NCBI GenBank assembly: GCA_964431735.1
Contig: CAYSLJ010000025.1
Coordinates: forward strand, 1-53,341
Source: CALARM01 sp964431735
GTDB taxonomy: Bacteria; Vulcanimicrobiota; SpSt-956; JAKJGF01
DNA: 53,341 bases
Direction: 5' to 3'
The position numbers and the translations under genes were made by a program. Shown here piece after piece: positions 16,762-26,030 of this stretch. The notes beneath the pieces are model-generated. The model saw nothing but the letters and a program-made list of their open reading frames with translations, ran no database searches and was not told the DNA's origin. Position 1 is the first letter of the stretch. Every line of letters starts with the position of its first letter.

Positions 16762-18882
16762 GTGACTAAAAGACGGCATCATATATTTAGAAAATTGAGA
16801 AAAGTATTTACTCTGATTATGGTAATCTTTATCCTGCCGTCAATAGCAATGGCAGGAATTGCTACTGGTATTATAATTACCTGCTCAAAGGGGTTGCCGA
16901 ATGTAAATTCTCTTATTGAATATAAACCTGTTGAAACTACAAGGATGTATGCCAGTGACGGAGATTTAATAGCAGAGCTTTATGAAGAGAATAGAACCTG
17001 GGTTCCTCTTTCTATAATCCCCAAAAATCTTATCAAAGCAGTAATGGCAATAGAAGACGATCAGTTTTTTACCCACAGCGGCATAAGTTTTAAAGGCCTT
17101 GGAAGAGCTTTGTTTGCCAATCTTGAAGGTAATGAAATCAGCCAGGGCGGAAGTACTATAACGATGCAACTTGCCAAAAATCTTTTTCTTTCTTCCGAAC
17201 AGACCTATAAGCGTAAAGTAAAACAGATGTTGCTTTCTCTTGAAATAGAAAGGCGTTTTACCAAGGAAGAAATCCTTGAACTTTATTTAAACCAGATTCC
17301 ATTCGGTTCAGGTGCCTTCGGTGTGGAAGCTGCATCGGAAATTTATTTTGGAAAATCAGTGTCGAACCTCAATTTAAATGAAGCTGCATTGCTTGCAGGA
17401 CTTCCTCAGGCTCCTTCTCTTTATTCTCCTTATGTAAATATAGAAGCTTCCAGGAAAAGGAGAAATCTTGTTCTTCTGAGAATGAAAGAACTCGGATACA
17501 TTACCACTCTTGAGGCAAAAGAAGCTATGGCTTCCCCTGTTACTGTAATAGATTATAAACCTATTGGTTTTAAAGGATTTAAATCACCTTATTTCAGTAC
17601 TTACTGCCTTCATGAACTGGTAAAAAAATATGGATCTGAAAAAATATACAGAGGAGGCCTCAAAGTATACAGTACCCTTGATACTAAATTACAGAATTAC
17701 GGACACGATTGTGTCAGATGGGGAGTAGACTATGGCATAAGCGGATATGCTTACTGTGATCAGGGAGCACTTGTATGCATAGAAAATAAGACAGGCTATA
17801 TCAGAGCTATGGTCGGAGGTTATGAATATAAACAGAATGATCAGTTTAACAGAGCATGGCAGGCCAAGAGACAGCCCGGGTCTTCTTTTAAGATTTTTGT
17901 CTATACAGCCGCTCTTGAGAGAGGTTATAGTCCTGACAGTACCTGTTATGACAGTCCTGTTACTTTTACTACTCCCGGTGGAGAGAGTTACAGCCCTATG
18001 AATTCGGACCATAAATTTTACGGCGCCATATCTTTAAGAGATGCCATAAGATGGTCCAGGAATGTAGTTGCTGTTAAAACCATTGATGATGTAGGAATTG
18101 ATACAGTCATAAATTATGCTCATAAGATGGGAATAAAGGAAGAACTTCCCCCTGTGCTTTCTCTTGCTCTTGGTTCTGCAACTGTTTCTCCTCTTGAAAT
18201 GGCATCTGCTGTAAGTGTAATACCTGATATGGGCATAAGATTTCAGCCCAGTACTATAATAAAAATAGTAGACAGTGACGGAAATATTATTGAAGATAAC
18301 AGCAGACCTGGAGGTGAAGAGATTTTATCTGTTGATACTGCTTTTAATATGGCTCATATGCTTAAAGGTGCCGTAGAAGCGGGAACAGGAACAAATGCCC
18401 GCATAGATAGACCGGCTGCAGGTAAGACAGGTACTACAAGTGATTTTAAAGATGCATGGTTTGTTGGGTTTACGCCTGATTATACTGCCAGTGTCTGGGT
18501 AGGGAGAGATGATAATCAATCTATGAATCATGTCTATGGAGGAGATTATCCTGCTATGATATGGAGTAGATTTATGCTTTATGCCCATAGAGGACTTAAG
18601 GTAAGAGATTTTGAGTTTCCGTCAGGTAAATTTGTAAAGGTAAAAGTATGTTCTATTTCCGGCCTTTTGCCGGGCCGTAACTGTCCGGAAGCAGAACATA
18701 TGTTCGAACCGGGGACTGAACCTGCTATAACATGTACTATGACTCATAGAAAAAATATGTCAACTTATTCTGAAAGCGACGGGAGTAAGGATAATGGCGG
18801 TAAAAAGACTACAGCACCTTCTAACAGCGGAAAGATTGATGATACGGTTGTAGACGGAGTGGTTCTTCCGCCTGATGAATAG
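16762..18882 (+). CDS. class A penicillin-binding protein (PBP1A type)
   Basis: 706 residues. A membrane anchor (about 15-40) is followed by a GT51 glycosyltransferase with catalytic Glu98 in AIEDDQFFTHSG and QGGSTITMQLAKN. The transpeptidase domain has SSFK (Ser374, Lys377), SRN (432-434) and KTGTT (555-559). The protein polymerises and cross-links peptidoglycan outside the membrane. The last 45 residues are a Ser/Lys/Asp-rich tail after two cysteines (CSISGLLPGRNC). The GTG start has no strong ribosome binding site. The TAG stop is followed directly by an AGTGAATAGTG repeat. The gene interrupts the usual nusB-ispA order. Confidence 0.95.
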   Translation: MTKRRHHIFRKLRKVFTLIMVIFILPSIAMAGIATGIIITCSKGLPNVNSLIEYKPVETTRMYASDGDLIAELYEENRTWVPLSIIPKNLIKAVMAIEDDQFFTHSGISFKGLGRALFANLEGNEISQGGSTITMQLAKNLFLSSEQTYKRKVKQMLLSLEIERRFTKEEILELYLNQIPFGSGAFGVEAASEIYFGKSVSNLNLNEAALLAGLPQAPSLYSPYVNIEASRKRRNLVLLRMKELGYITTLEAKEAMASPVTVIDYKPIGFKGFKSPYFSTYCLHELVKKYGSEKIYRGGLKVYSTLDTKLQNYGHDCVRWGVDYGISGYAYCDQGALVCIENKTGYIRAMVGGYEYKQNDQFNRAWQAKRQPGSSFKIFVYTAALERGYSPDSTCYDSPVTFTTPGGESYSPMNSDHKFYGAISLRDAIRWSRNVVAVKTIDDVGIDTVINYAHKMGIKEELPPVLSLALGSATVSPLEMASAVSVIPDMGIRFQPSTIIKIVDSDGNIIEDNSRPGGEEILSVDTAFNMAHMLKGAVEAGTGTNARIDRPAAGKTGTTSDFKDAWFVGFTPDYTASVWVGRDDNQSMNHVYGGDYPAMIWSRFMLYAHRGLKVRDFEFPSGKFVKVKVCSISGLLPGRNCPEAEHMFEPGTEPAITCTMTHRKNMSTYSESDGSKDNGGKKTTAPSNSGKIDDTVVDGVVLPPDE

Positions 18883-18883
18883 T

Positions 18884-18978
18884 GAATAGTGGGGGCGAAT
18901 TACTGTCGCCCGGTACCGGTGAAAATACCTATCACCCATTATGCATTAAGCATCACGATTATCACGCATCACGCAACA
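18884..18978. repeat. GGGCGA hairpin plus heptamers, family P6 copy 1
   Basis: AGTGAATAGTG leads into GGGGGCGAATTACTGTCGCCC, a GC-rich hairpin, then GGTACCGGTGAAAATAC and CATCACG-type heptamers. The same order recurs at 49884-49985 and, inverted, at 51857-51957. Confidence 0.75.
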
Positions 18979-19024
18979 AATAAAACTTTTAACTAAAAAC
19001 CTTGTAACGGGAGGAGTTTTTTAT

Positions 19025-19312
19025 ATGAGAGAGAATAATAAGGTTTCTGTCCGTATAATTGTAACGGGCAGGGTTCAGGGTGTCGGATTCAGGTATTATG
19101 TTTACAGGAGTATGGAACCATATCCTCTTACAGGATATGTGAGAAACCTCTGGAATGGTGATGTAGAGGTTCTGATTGAAGGAGATAAATATATAATAGA
19201 GAGTGTAATACCTGTTATTACAAGAGGGCCCCGTTCTTCTTATGTGTCCGATGCCGATATAGAATGGGGAGAATATACCGGAAAATATAATGATTTTGAT
19301 GTAAGGATGTAG
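19025..19312 (+). CDS. acylphosphatase
   Basis: 95 residues, normal family length. It hydrolyses the carboxyl-phosphate bond of acyl phosphates. The signature VTGRVQGVGFRYYVYR carries the catalytic arginine, and YVRNLWNGDVEV carries the catalytic asparagine. A strong ribosome binding site, GGGAGGAG, precedes the ATG; its first bases come from an ACGGGAG repeat end. Confidence 0.93.
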   Translation: MRENNKVSVRIIVTGRVQGVGFRYYVYRSMEPYPLTGYVRNLWNGDVEVLIEGDKYIIESVIPVITRGPRSSYVSDADIEWGEYTGKYNDFDVRM

Positions 19313-19316
19313 TAAA

Positions 19317-19415
19317 CAGTGTGCAGTTATCAGTTACCAGTTATCTGTTATATTATTTGTATTAAACTATATTCACAGGTTACTGGTCACCGGTCACCGG
19401 TCACTGGTCACTGAA
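19317..19415. repeat. CAGTTAT / GGTCACT heptamer arrays ahead of ispA
   Basis: CAGTTATCAGTTACCAG (from about 19325) faces GGTTACTGGTCACCGGTC (to about 19412) across an AT-rich loop, so a large imperfect hairpin is possible. The ispA ATG follows after four bases with no visible ribosome binding site. Confidence 0.75.
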
Positions 19416-20258
19416 ATGTCAGATATTAAAGAATATTTATATAAAAAGAAGATTTTAGTAGAAGATTATTTAAGAAAGATTTTTATTGAACGCAATTTAT
19501 CCGGCGGAATACTTGCACAGGCTATTGAGTATTCTCTTTTTACAGGCGGTAAGAGATTTCGTCCTGTACTGTGTCTTGCCACGTCGGAAGCAGTGGGAGG
19601 AAAAGATGAAATAGTTCTTCCTGTAGCCTGTGCAATAGAGCTTATTCACAATTACTCTCTTATCCATGATGATCTGCCATGTATGGATAATGATGATTAC
19701 CGCCGGGGACAGCTGACATGTCACAGAAAATTTGATGAATCTACAGCTCTCCTTGCAGGAGATGGACTGCTTACCCTGGCCTTTGAAGTTCTTTCCGGTA
19801 ATTATATTTCTTCCTGTGCCGGTAATTTACTGCGTACTATCAATGAAATTGCCTTTTCTGCCGGTATATCAGGAATGGTAGGAGGACAGGTTATTGATCT
19901 GACATGTAATCAGGAAACATTAGAAGAACTCGAAACACTTCATAAATTGAAAACAGGTGCCCTTATAAGAGTATCTGTAAGGGCAGGAGCTTTATTGAAC
20001 CGGGTTTCTGAAGAATATCTTTCCCTTCTTACTGTGTATGCAGAAAATCTGGGACTTGCTTTTCAGATAATGGATGATGTACTGGATTTTGATAAAGATA
20101 AATTGAAAAATAGTTTTCTTTCTGTATATAATCAGGAAGAAGCTAAAAGAAAAGTTCACGAACTGACAGAAGAGGCTGTGAAATTTCTTGAACCTTTAGG
20201 CAAAAGAGCAGAAAGATTGCGTCAGATTGCATGGTATCTTTCTGATAGAAAATTTTGA
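19416..20258 (+). CDS. ispA: polyprenyl diphosphate synthase (farnesyl/geranylgeranyl type)
   Basis: 280 residues. It condenses IPP with allylic diphosphates to make C15 or C20 chains. The first aspartate-rich motif is HDDLPCMDNDDYRRG, the second QIMDDVLDFDKD, and GGKRFRP is the IPP-binding region. Position just before dxs matches the Firmicutes order, although xseA and xseB are absent. No ribosome binding site is visible because repeat DNA reaches almost to the ATG. Confidence 0.94.
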   Translation: MSDIKEYLYKKKILVEDYLRKIFIERNLSGGILAQAIEYSLFTGGKRFRPVLCLATSEAVGGKDEIVLPVACAIELIHNYSLIHDDLPCMDNDDYRRGQLTCHRKFDESTALLAGDGLLTLAFEVLSGNYISSCAGNLLRTINEIAFSAGISGMVGGQVIDLTCNQETLEELETLHKLKTGALIRVSVRAGALLNRVSEEYLSLLTVYAENLGLAFQIMDDVLDFDKDKLKNSFLSVYNQEEAKRKVHELTEEAVKFLEPLGKRAERLRQIAWYLSDRKF

Positions 20259-20309
20259 CATAATCCTCGCGTCACGGGTCACGATTATTATGAGAGGAGT
20301 TTTAACATA

Positions 20310-22229
20310 ATGAACCATCTGCTTCCCGGAATTAATGATCCTGGAGATTTGAAATCTCTTTCCAGTGCAGAACTTGAAGAACTGTCATCTGAAATAAGAC
20401 AGACTATAATTGAAGTGGTATCCAATACAGGAGGACATCTGGGATCTAATCTTGGAGTAGTGGAGCTTACAGTCGCTTTACACAGAATATTTAACAGCCC
20501 TGACGATAAGATTGTATGGGACGTGGGTCATCAGTGTTATACCCATAAAATTTTAACAGGTAGAAGAAACTCTTTTCATACCCTGAGACAGCCGGGAGGT
20601 ATCTGCGGATTCCCCAGAAGAGAAGAAAGTCCTCACGATCATTTCAATACAGGCCATACAAGCACATCCATTTCTATGGCTCTTGGCCTTTCAAAAGCAG
20701 GTGAACTCTGCGGAAATAATAATCAATATATAGCAGTCATTGGAGACGGAGCCATGACCGGCGGAATGGCCTTTGAAGCCTTAAATCATGCAGGCCATAT
20801 TGGTGCCAATATTATTATAGTTTTAAATGATAATACTATGTCAATTTCACCGAATGTTGGTGCTATGTCACGTTATCTTAATCAGATGCGTATGGCTCCT
20901 ACTTACAAGAAACTCAGGGAAGATATAGATGGTATTATAGCCCGTATACCTGCCATAGGCCCTACTATGTGGCTTACCACACAGAAACTGGAAAAAAGTA
21001 TAAAACAGCTTCTTGTTCATGGTATGTTATTTGAAATGCTTGGTTTTACCTATCTCGGACCTTTTGACGGACATAACATTCCTCTTCTTCTGGAAACTTT
21101 TGAAAAGGCCAGAACTATGAAAGGACCCAGATTTATTCATGTTCTTACCAAAAAAGGTAAAGGGTATATTCATGCAGAACAGGATGCTACATGTCTTCAT
21201 GGCACATCACCATTTCATATAGAAACAGGAAAACCGAGAAAGAAAAGGGTGAGGATAACCTATTCCGAATCGTTCGGAAAATCTCTTGTAAAGATGGCAG
21301 AAAAGGATTCTTCTATAGTAGCTATAACTGCTGCCATGCCTGATGGTACAGGGCTCTCTGATTTTGCCAGAAAATTCCCTTACAGGTTTTTTGATGTAGG
21401 CATAGCAGAACAGCATGCTGTGTCTCTTGCTTCAGGCCTTGCTGCAAACGGTGCAAGACCTGTAGTTGCAATCTATTCAACCTTTTTACAGCGTGCTTTT
21501 GATCAGATTCTTCTGGATGTATGCCTTTCGAATCTGCCTGTTACATTCTGTCTTGACAGAGCAGGTCTTGTCGGAGATGACGGCCCCACACATCATGGTG
21601 TATTCGATATATCTTATTTAAGATGTATACCCAATCTCACTATTATGTCACCGAAGGATGAAGATGAAATGCAGGATATGCTTTATACTGCACTGAAACA
21701 TGACGGACCATGTGCCATAAGATATCCCAGAAGTGAAGTCCTGGGTGTTCCGGTGAAAAAAATTCCTGAAGCTATTCCTTATGGTAAAGGTGAAATTCTG
21801 AAGGATGGCCATAGTATTGTTATTATGGCTGCAGGGAATATGGTAAGAATTGCTCTTGATGCAGCAGTTCTGCTGGAAAAAGAAGATATTTCTACAAGGG
21901 TTATAAATCTGCGATTTATAAAACCTCTTGATGAAGAATTAATACTGAATTCTGCCATTGAATGCAAACATATAATTACTGTTGAAGATAATGTACTGGC
22001 CGGCGGCCTTGGAAGTGAGGTTATGGAAGTACTGGAGAGAAATGAAATAGATAATATTAAACTGTGCAGAACCGGTATACCGGATTCCTTTATAGATGCA
22101 GGCTCTACAAAGATTTTATATGAAAAATACGGACTTTACCCTGCAGGAATAGCAAATAAGGCAAAGAAAATGTTATCCCGTGAAATCAGTTTCAGTGTTC
22201 GTGAGAGAGCTTATTACCGAAACAGGTAA
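20310..22229 (+). CDS. dxs: 1-deoxy-D-xylulose-5-phosphate synthase
   Basis: 639 residues, full length. A thiamine diphosphate enzyme that joins pyruvate and glyceraldehyde-3-phosphate at the entry of the MEP pathway. Features are WDVGHQCYTHKILTGR, the ThDP motif GDGAMTGGMAFEALNHAG with NDNTMSISPNVGAMS, and the transketolase-type GIAEQHAVSLASGLA. AGAGGAG precedes the ATG. It is 51 bases after ispA, with a short CGTCACG repeat (20268-20285) in between. With ispH at 9 kb this gives both ends of the pathway. Confidence 0.96.
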   Translation: MNHLLPGINDPGDLKSLSSAELEELSSEIRQTIIEVVSNTGGHLGSNLGVVELTVALHRIFNSPDDKIVWDVGHQCYTHKILTGRRNSFHTLRQPGGICGFPRREESPHDHFNTGHTSTSISMALGLSKAGELCGNNNQYIAVIGDGAMTGGMAFEALNHAGHIGANIIIVLNDNTMSISPNVGAMSRYLNQMRMAPTYKKLREDIDGIIARIPAIGPTMWLTTQKLEKSIKQLLVHGMLFEMLGFTYLGPFDGHNIPLLLETFEKARTMKGPRFIHVLTKKGKGYIHAEQDATCLHGTSPFHIETGKPRKKRVRITYSESFGKSLVKMAEKDSSIVAITAAMPDGTGLSDFARKFPYRFFDVGIAEQHAVSLASGLAANGARPVVAIYSTFLQRAFDQILLDVCLSNLPVTFCLDRAGLVGDDGPTHHGVFDISYLRCIPNLTIMSPKDEDEMQDMLYTALKHDGPCAIRYPRSEVLGVPVKKIPEAIPYGKGEILKDGHSIVIMAAGNMVRIALDAAVLLEKEDISTRVINLRFIKPLDEELILNSAIECKHIITVEDNVLAGGLGSEVMEVLERNEIDNIKLCRTGIPDSFIDAGSTKILYEKYGLYPAGIANKAKKMLSREISFSVRERAYYRNR

Positions 22230-22257
22230 ATTGGTACCCAAAAATATGGCAATCACT

Positions 22258-22406
22258 CCTGTCCCTGGCCGGGCTCTGGAGGAAAAGATATGCCGTATTA
22301 AAAGAGAGTTATAAATTATATAGATGCAAAATATTAAACGTCTAAAAAACCAGTTTGTCACGCAACAGGATCATATATTTTCCGGAAGAGTCCGGCCAGG
22401 GGCAGG
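22258..22406. repeat. long palindrome with conserved core, family P1 copy 1
   Basis: Outer arms 22258-22277 (CCTGTCCCTGGCCGGGCTCT) and 22387-22406 pair with two mismatches. The inner parts (GGCTCTGGAGGAAAAGATAT ... CCGTATTAA on the left, CATATATTTTCCGGAAGAG on the right) match the element at 46964-47174, but the arm sequences differ between copies while still pairing within each copy. No gene lies in the 413-base gap between dxs and the next gene. Confidence 0.8.
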
Positions 22407-22440
22407 TTTTAATATGGATACTAACTTATTTGGAGCGGTA

Positions 22441-22570
22441 CTTAGGACTGTAAGAAAAATAACTCCGGTAAATTGTTGGAATAATCAGTATCCTCGCGTC
22501 ACGCGTTACGTGTTACGCGTCACGATATAAACTGTAAATATGATGCAGTTATTTCCTGACAACTCCTTAG
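22441..22570. repeat. CTTAG-bounded palindromic element, family P3 copy 1
   Basis: 130 bases starting CTTAGGACTG and ending AACTCCTTAG. Inside the CTTAG boundaries, GACTGTAAGAAAAATAACTC at the left end resembles the complement of the right end (GAGTTGTCAGGAAATAACTG). CGCGTCACG/CGTTACG heptamers occupy the centre. An inverted copy lies at 26024-26154. Confidence 0.82.
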
Positions 22571-22638
22571 TGAGTAGTGAATAGTGAGTAGTGAGTGGAA
22601 TGTATCTTCTATTCACCATTCACTACTCACCACTCACT
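22569..22638. repeat. AGTGAGT hairpin between convergent genes
   Basis: AGTGAGTAGTGAATAGTGAG (from 22569) faces TTCACCATTCACTACTCACC (to 22638) around a short loop, giving a long imperfect hairpin. It lies between dxs and the convergent TMTC-like gene, where no classical terminator is seen, so it may end transcription in both directions. Confidence 0.75.
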
Positions 22639-22642
22639 GAAT

Positions 22643-24451
22643 TTATTTTTTCCCTGATTTTGCCTTTAAATCCTGAAGAAAAGCAGGATTTATTTCATAA
22701 TTTAATCTCATCATAGTATTTATATCATTCCAGGCTCTGTCATAATCGGCAAAATTGAAATATGTAAGGCTTCGATTGTAGAGTGCTTCTTTATTATATG
22801 GATCTATAGATAATATATTTGTAAAATCTTCTATTGCTTTATCGTAATGTTTCATCATTCCATATATTATTCCTCTGTTCTGATATGCTTCAATAGAGTC
22901 CGGATCCAGATTTATAGCCTTGCTATAGTCTTCCAGAGCTCTGGTATAATTTCCTGTGGCACTGTAAGACAGCCCTCGATTTTTATAAATTTTTGCAACA
23001 GGTTTAATCTTTAGTGCCCTGTTATAGTCTTCTATGGCTCTGTCATATTGTCCCAGTTTGTAATAAATATTACCACGGTTGTTATAGGCTGCATCATACA
23101 GGGTATATATTTTTACGGATTCTGTGAAATCATCCAGTGCTTTCAGATAGTCTCCCTGTTGCTCGTATAGCATACCTCTGTTGTAATAAGCTTCTGCTAT
23201 GGGATATTTTTTTAGAGTATCATTCCATAAAGTCATACCGTTTTTCCATATTTTACATCTTTCTATTGTTAAAAATGACAGAGTAAAAGTTACTATAACC
23301 AGTAATATTATCATAGAGGCTTTTTTTATGGCGGAGCTATTGTAGTGATAATACCAGTTTATAAATGATGCTGTAATATAGAACAGTCCCAGAGAGGGAA
23401 TGTAACTGTACCGGTCTGCAGCTATGCCGGGTGGGATTGGAAATATTTGTATAGCAGGCAATATGGTTATTACATAAAATAAAAGAGCAAAAAGGATTTT
23501 TTTTCTGTATGTTAAAGGTGGTATTATTATAACTGCAAATAAAAACAGAATAACAGGTGAAATCAGGAAAATCCAGGGAAGGTTTTCCCCGGGAGGATGG
23601 GGATAAATAGCCGATAATTTACATGGTATGAGTAATTTAAATGGATAGAAAAATATGAGGCCGTAACTGGCAATAAAAATATTATGTAACAGAGAACGGG
23701 GAGGTTCCGGTGCTTTATCCATTACAGGAACAATAAATGTAATAATTGAAAAAATGAAAGATAATATAAAATAGGGAATTTTTTCCATGAGAACGTTTAA
23801 AGTAATTTCACGTCTGACATAGAGATAATCATAGACGATTAAAAGAACAGGTAATGTAACTCCCATTGGTTTTCCAAGGAGAGATAATAAAAATGAAACC
23901 ACTGATATATAATAATAACCCCTGTTTTTCGTCTGCAGATAATAGATATAACCTGTAAGGGAAACAAGAAAAAAGAAACTGTAAAGTAAATCTTTTCTCT
24001 CTGAAATCCAGGCTACTGATTCTACATGAAGTGGATGTATGCCAAATAACAGACTTACTAAAAAGGATATTAATTTATTACCGCCCATAAGGTATATAAG
24101 GCAGAATACTAATATACAATTCAGCATATGAATTATGAGATTTGTTGTATGGTAAACCCTGGGGTTAAGTCCAAAAAAATGATATTCCAGTGCAAAGGAA
24201 AAAACCGGCAGAGGGGTATAAAGGGTTTTTACAAAGACTTCGTCTCTGTCAGTCTCTGAAATGGCAAATATATTCTTTATATTTTCCAGTGACAGTTCCC
24301 TGATATTTTTATTACCTGTTACATAAAAATTATCATCCCAGTTTGTAAAATCATTCTGTAAAGACTCATAAAAAGATATGAACGTTACAGTAAGTATTAT
24401 AAGTAATAGTATTGATTTTTTTTGTAGTGTTGAAGATATTCCTGTAAACAT
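22643..24451 (-). CDS. TMTC-like membrane protein with five TPRs
   Basis: 602 residues. About eleven membrane segments span residues 12-400. The first loop has FTNWDDNFYV, the acidic pair expected of GT-C sugar transferases, and HPLHVESVAWISERKDLLY near residue 142 is the family hallmark. Five TPR units (about 425-590) follow. Family knowledge suggests a lipid-linked sugar donor and O-glycosylation-like chemistry on the outer face, but the substrate is unknown. Paralogue of 2205-3788. No strong ribosome binding site is seen ahead of the ATG. Confidence 0.8.
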   Translation of the reverse strand: MFTGISSTLQKKSILLLIILTVTFISFYESLQNDFTNWDDNFYVTGNKNIRELSLENIKNIFAISETDRDEVFVKTLYTPLPVFSFALEYHFFGLNPRVYHTTNLIIHMLNCILVFCLIYLMGGNKLISFLVSLLFGIHPLHVESVAWISERKDLLYSFFFLVSLTGYIYYLQTKNRGYYYISVVSFLLSLLGKPMGVTLPVLLIVYDYLYVRREITLNVLMEKIPYFILSFIFSIITFIVPVMDKAPEPPRSLLHNIFIASYGLIFFYPFKLLIPCKLSAIYPHPPGENLPWIFLISPVILFLFAVIIIPPLTYRKKILFALLFYVITILPAIQIFPIPPGIAADRYSYIPSLGLFYITASFINWYYHYNSSAIKKASMIILLVIVTFTLSFLTIERCKIWKNGMTLWNDTLKKYPIAEAYYNRGMLYEQQGDYLKALDDFTESVKIYTLYDAAYNNRGNIYYKLGQYDRAIEDYNRALKIKPVAKIYKNRGLSYSATGNYTRALEDYSKAINLDPDSIEAYQNRGIIYGMMKHYDKAIEDFTNILSIDPYNKEALYNRSLTYFNFADYDRAWNDINTMMRLNYEINPAFLQDLKAKSGKK

Positions 24452-24477
24452 CTTTATATTTTAATATATTATTCCTG

Positions 24478-24640
24478 ACTTTGCAAATAATTATAGTTAG
24501 TTTCATAACTATTCATAAATAATGAACTCGTAATGCGTAATGCGTAATGCGTGATGCGCAGGGATTAAACCCGTCACGCGTTACGCGTTACGCGTCACGA
24601 CGATTTAAATTCTAATAAGTTATGAAATACACTATAATAA
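24478..24640. repeat. palindrome with CGTAATG and CGTTACG heptamers
   Basis: CGTAATGCGTAATGCGTGATGCG (24531-24557) faces CGTCACGCGTTACGCGTTACGC (24573-24595). Outside them, TAGTTTCATAACTATTCATA on the left matches, inverted, TAATAAGTTATGAAATACAC on the right. The right flank is also found inverted near 8150-8180. The 525-base gap between the TMTC-like gene and tlyA is filled by this and two further elements, with no gene. Confidence 0.7.
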
Positions 24641-24677
24641 GTGAAATTTTCACTTTTAATCATCAATCGCTTAATAA

Positions 24678-24776
24678 TTACTGACCTGACCATGAGCATG
24701 TAATAAATTGCATCCTCCCGTCACGCGTTACGCGTCACGAGAATAAAATATGCATTATTTATACTAACCTCAGTAA
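24678..24776. repeat. TTACTGACC palindromic element, family P4 copy 1
   Basis: 99 bases from TTACTGACCTGA to ACCTCAGTAA, which are complementary ends. The middle holds CTCCCGTCACGCGTTACG, and GCATGTAATAAA on the left and ATGCATTATTTATA on the right are shared with copies at 29923, 38267, 43373 (inverted) and 52297. Confidence 0.85.
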
Positions 24777-24921
24777 GTAAGCGTTCAGCAGTTAGCTATC
24801 AGCTATCAGCTAAAATTTACAACGTCTGACTGTGTAAATCAGTCTGAAAAAATATTTAACGACATTTATTATGTAATTCCTGTAAAAGCTGACTGCTATC
24901 TGCTGATAGCTGAACGCTTAC
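24777..24921. repeat. AAGCGTTCAGC element, family P5 copy 1
   Basis: 145 bases with terminal inverted repeats GTAAGCGTTCAGC and GCTGAACGCTTAC; CTATCAG heptamers lie just inside the ends. It abuts the right end of a P4 element. The second copy (38295-38433) is in the opposite orientation and has a near-identical interior. Confidence 0.87.
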
Positions 24922-24976
24922 ATAATTAAATTGAATAAAGGAATATTATCTGCATAATAGAATTTATTCAATTACT

Positions 24977-25786
24977 ATGAATAAAAAAATCAGACTTGAT
25001 CTTCTTCTTGTACAAAAAGGTATGTTTCCTACCCGTGAGAAAGCCAGAAGCTCTATAATGGCCGGACTCGTTTACGTAAACGGTCAGAGATTTGATAAAC
25101 CGGGACAGACCTGCAGTGAAGAAGCTGAGATTGTAATAAAAGGTTCATTCTGTCCCTATGTAAGCAGGGGAGGGATGAAGATGGAGAAAGCTCTCAGAAC
25201 ATTCAATATAAATGTCACAGGTGCTATTTGTCTGGATATTGGTGCTTCTACCGGCGGATTTACCGATTGTATGCTTATATATGGTGCATCAAGGGTATAT
25301 GCAGTAGATGTAGGATATGGCCAGTTAGCCTGGAAATTACGTAATGATAAGAGAGTTATTAATATTGAAAGAACCAATGCAAGATATATTTCATCTGAAC
25401 AGATACCTGAACATGTCAGTATTATATCTGTTGATGTTTCCTTTATTTCTCTTACAAAGATATTACCTGTAGCCAGAGAATTTCTTTTGCCTGACGGAAA
25501 GATAATAGCTCTTGTAAAACCTCAGTTTGAAGCAGGAAGAAATCAGGTTGGTAAGGGCGGAGTAGTCAGAAAAAAAGAAATTCATATTAAGGTTTTTAAT
25601 GATATAGTATCTTTCTGCAGTACTATAAATTTATATACTGCCGGAATTGATTATTCTCCTGTTCAGGGGCCTGCCGGAAATATCGAGTTTTTACTCTGTC
25701 TTGACAGAATGAAAGAACATGTAGTACATATATCAGATACAATAGTTGACTGTGTGGAAAAAGGTCATGAAGAATTTTTAAAGTGA
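24977..25786 (+). CDS. tlyA: TlyA family rRNA 2'-O-methyltransferase
   Basis: 269 residues. An N-terminal S4 RNA-binding domain (RLDLLLVQKGMFPTREKAR, VYVNGQ) is joined to a Rossmann methyltransferase domain with LDIGASTGGFTDC, the SVDVSFISLTKILP segment and LVKPQFEAGR. Relatives methylate ribosomal RNA riboses; older annotation calls them hemolysins. No ribosome binding site is seen. A weak promoter-like pair, TTGAAT (24931) and CATAAT (24953), would start transcription about a dozen bases before the ATG, so the message may be nearly leaderless. The TGA stop merges into an AGTGAGCAG repeat. Confidence 0.93.
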   Translation: MNKKIRLDLLLVQKGMFPTREKARSSIMAGLVYVNGQRFDKPGQTCSEEAEIVIKGSFCPYVSRGGMKMEKALRTFNINVTGAICLDIGASTGGFTDCMLIYGASRVYAVDVGYGQLAWKLRNDKRVINIERTNARYISSEQIPEHVSIISVDVSFISLTKILPVAREFLLPDGKIIALVKPQFEAGRNQVGKGGVVRKKEIHIKVFNDIVSFCSTINLYTAGIDYSPVQGPAGNIEFLLCLDRMKEHVVHISDTIVDCVEKGHEEFLK

Positions 25787-25796
25787 CCAGTGAGCA

Positions 25797-25917
25797 GTTA
25801 GGAACTGTCTGAAAATGATTACATCATAGTTATAATTTATATCGTGATGCGTCACGCGTTACGCGTTACGCGTCACGATTTTAAATATGATAAGGTTATT
25901 TTTTTACAACTCCTTAG
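25797..25917. repeat. degenerate CTTAG-bounded element, family P3-like
   Basis: Starts TTAGGAACTGTCTGAAAATG, holds CGTCACGCGTTACGCGTTAC at the centre and ends CAACTCCTTAG. It is similar to the P3 copies but more diverged. Its right CTTAG is also the left boundary of the next element. Confidence 0.65.
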
Positions 25918-26030
25918 TGCTGCCAGCAGTAAATACGACACCGGATAATCTGGTCTCTTCGCGTCACGCATCACGCGTTACACGTCACGACTATAACCAG
26001 TGTAATAATTACCGTTATAAGCACTTAGGA
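25913..26030. repeat. CTTAG-bounded palindromic element, family P2 copy 2
   Basis: 118 bases, direct copy of 16594-16711 with four substitutions, about 9.3 kb apart. It shares its boundary pentamers CTTAG with the neighbouring P3-type elements on both sides. Confidence 0.87.

Noticed and set aside
24478..24976. Insertion sequence with a transposase between the TMTC-like gene and tlyA
   Set aside because: All frames are short and the DNA is accounted for by palindromic repeats; no transposase-like protein is encoded.
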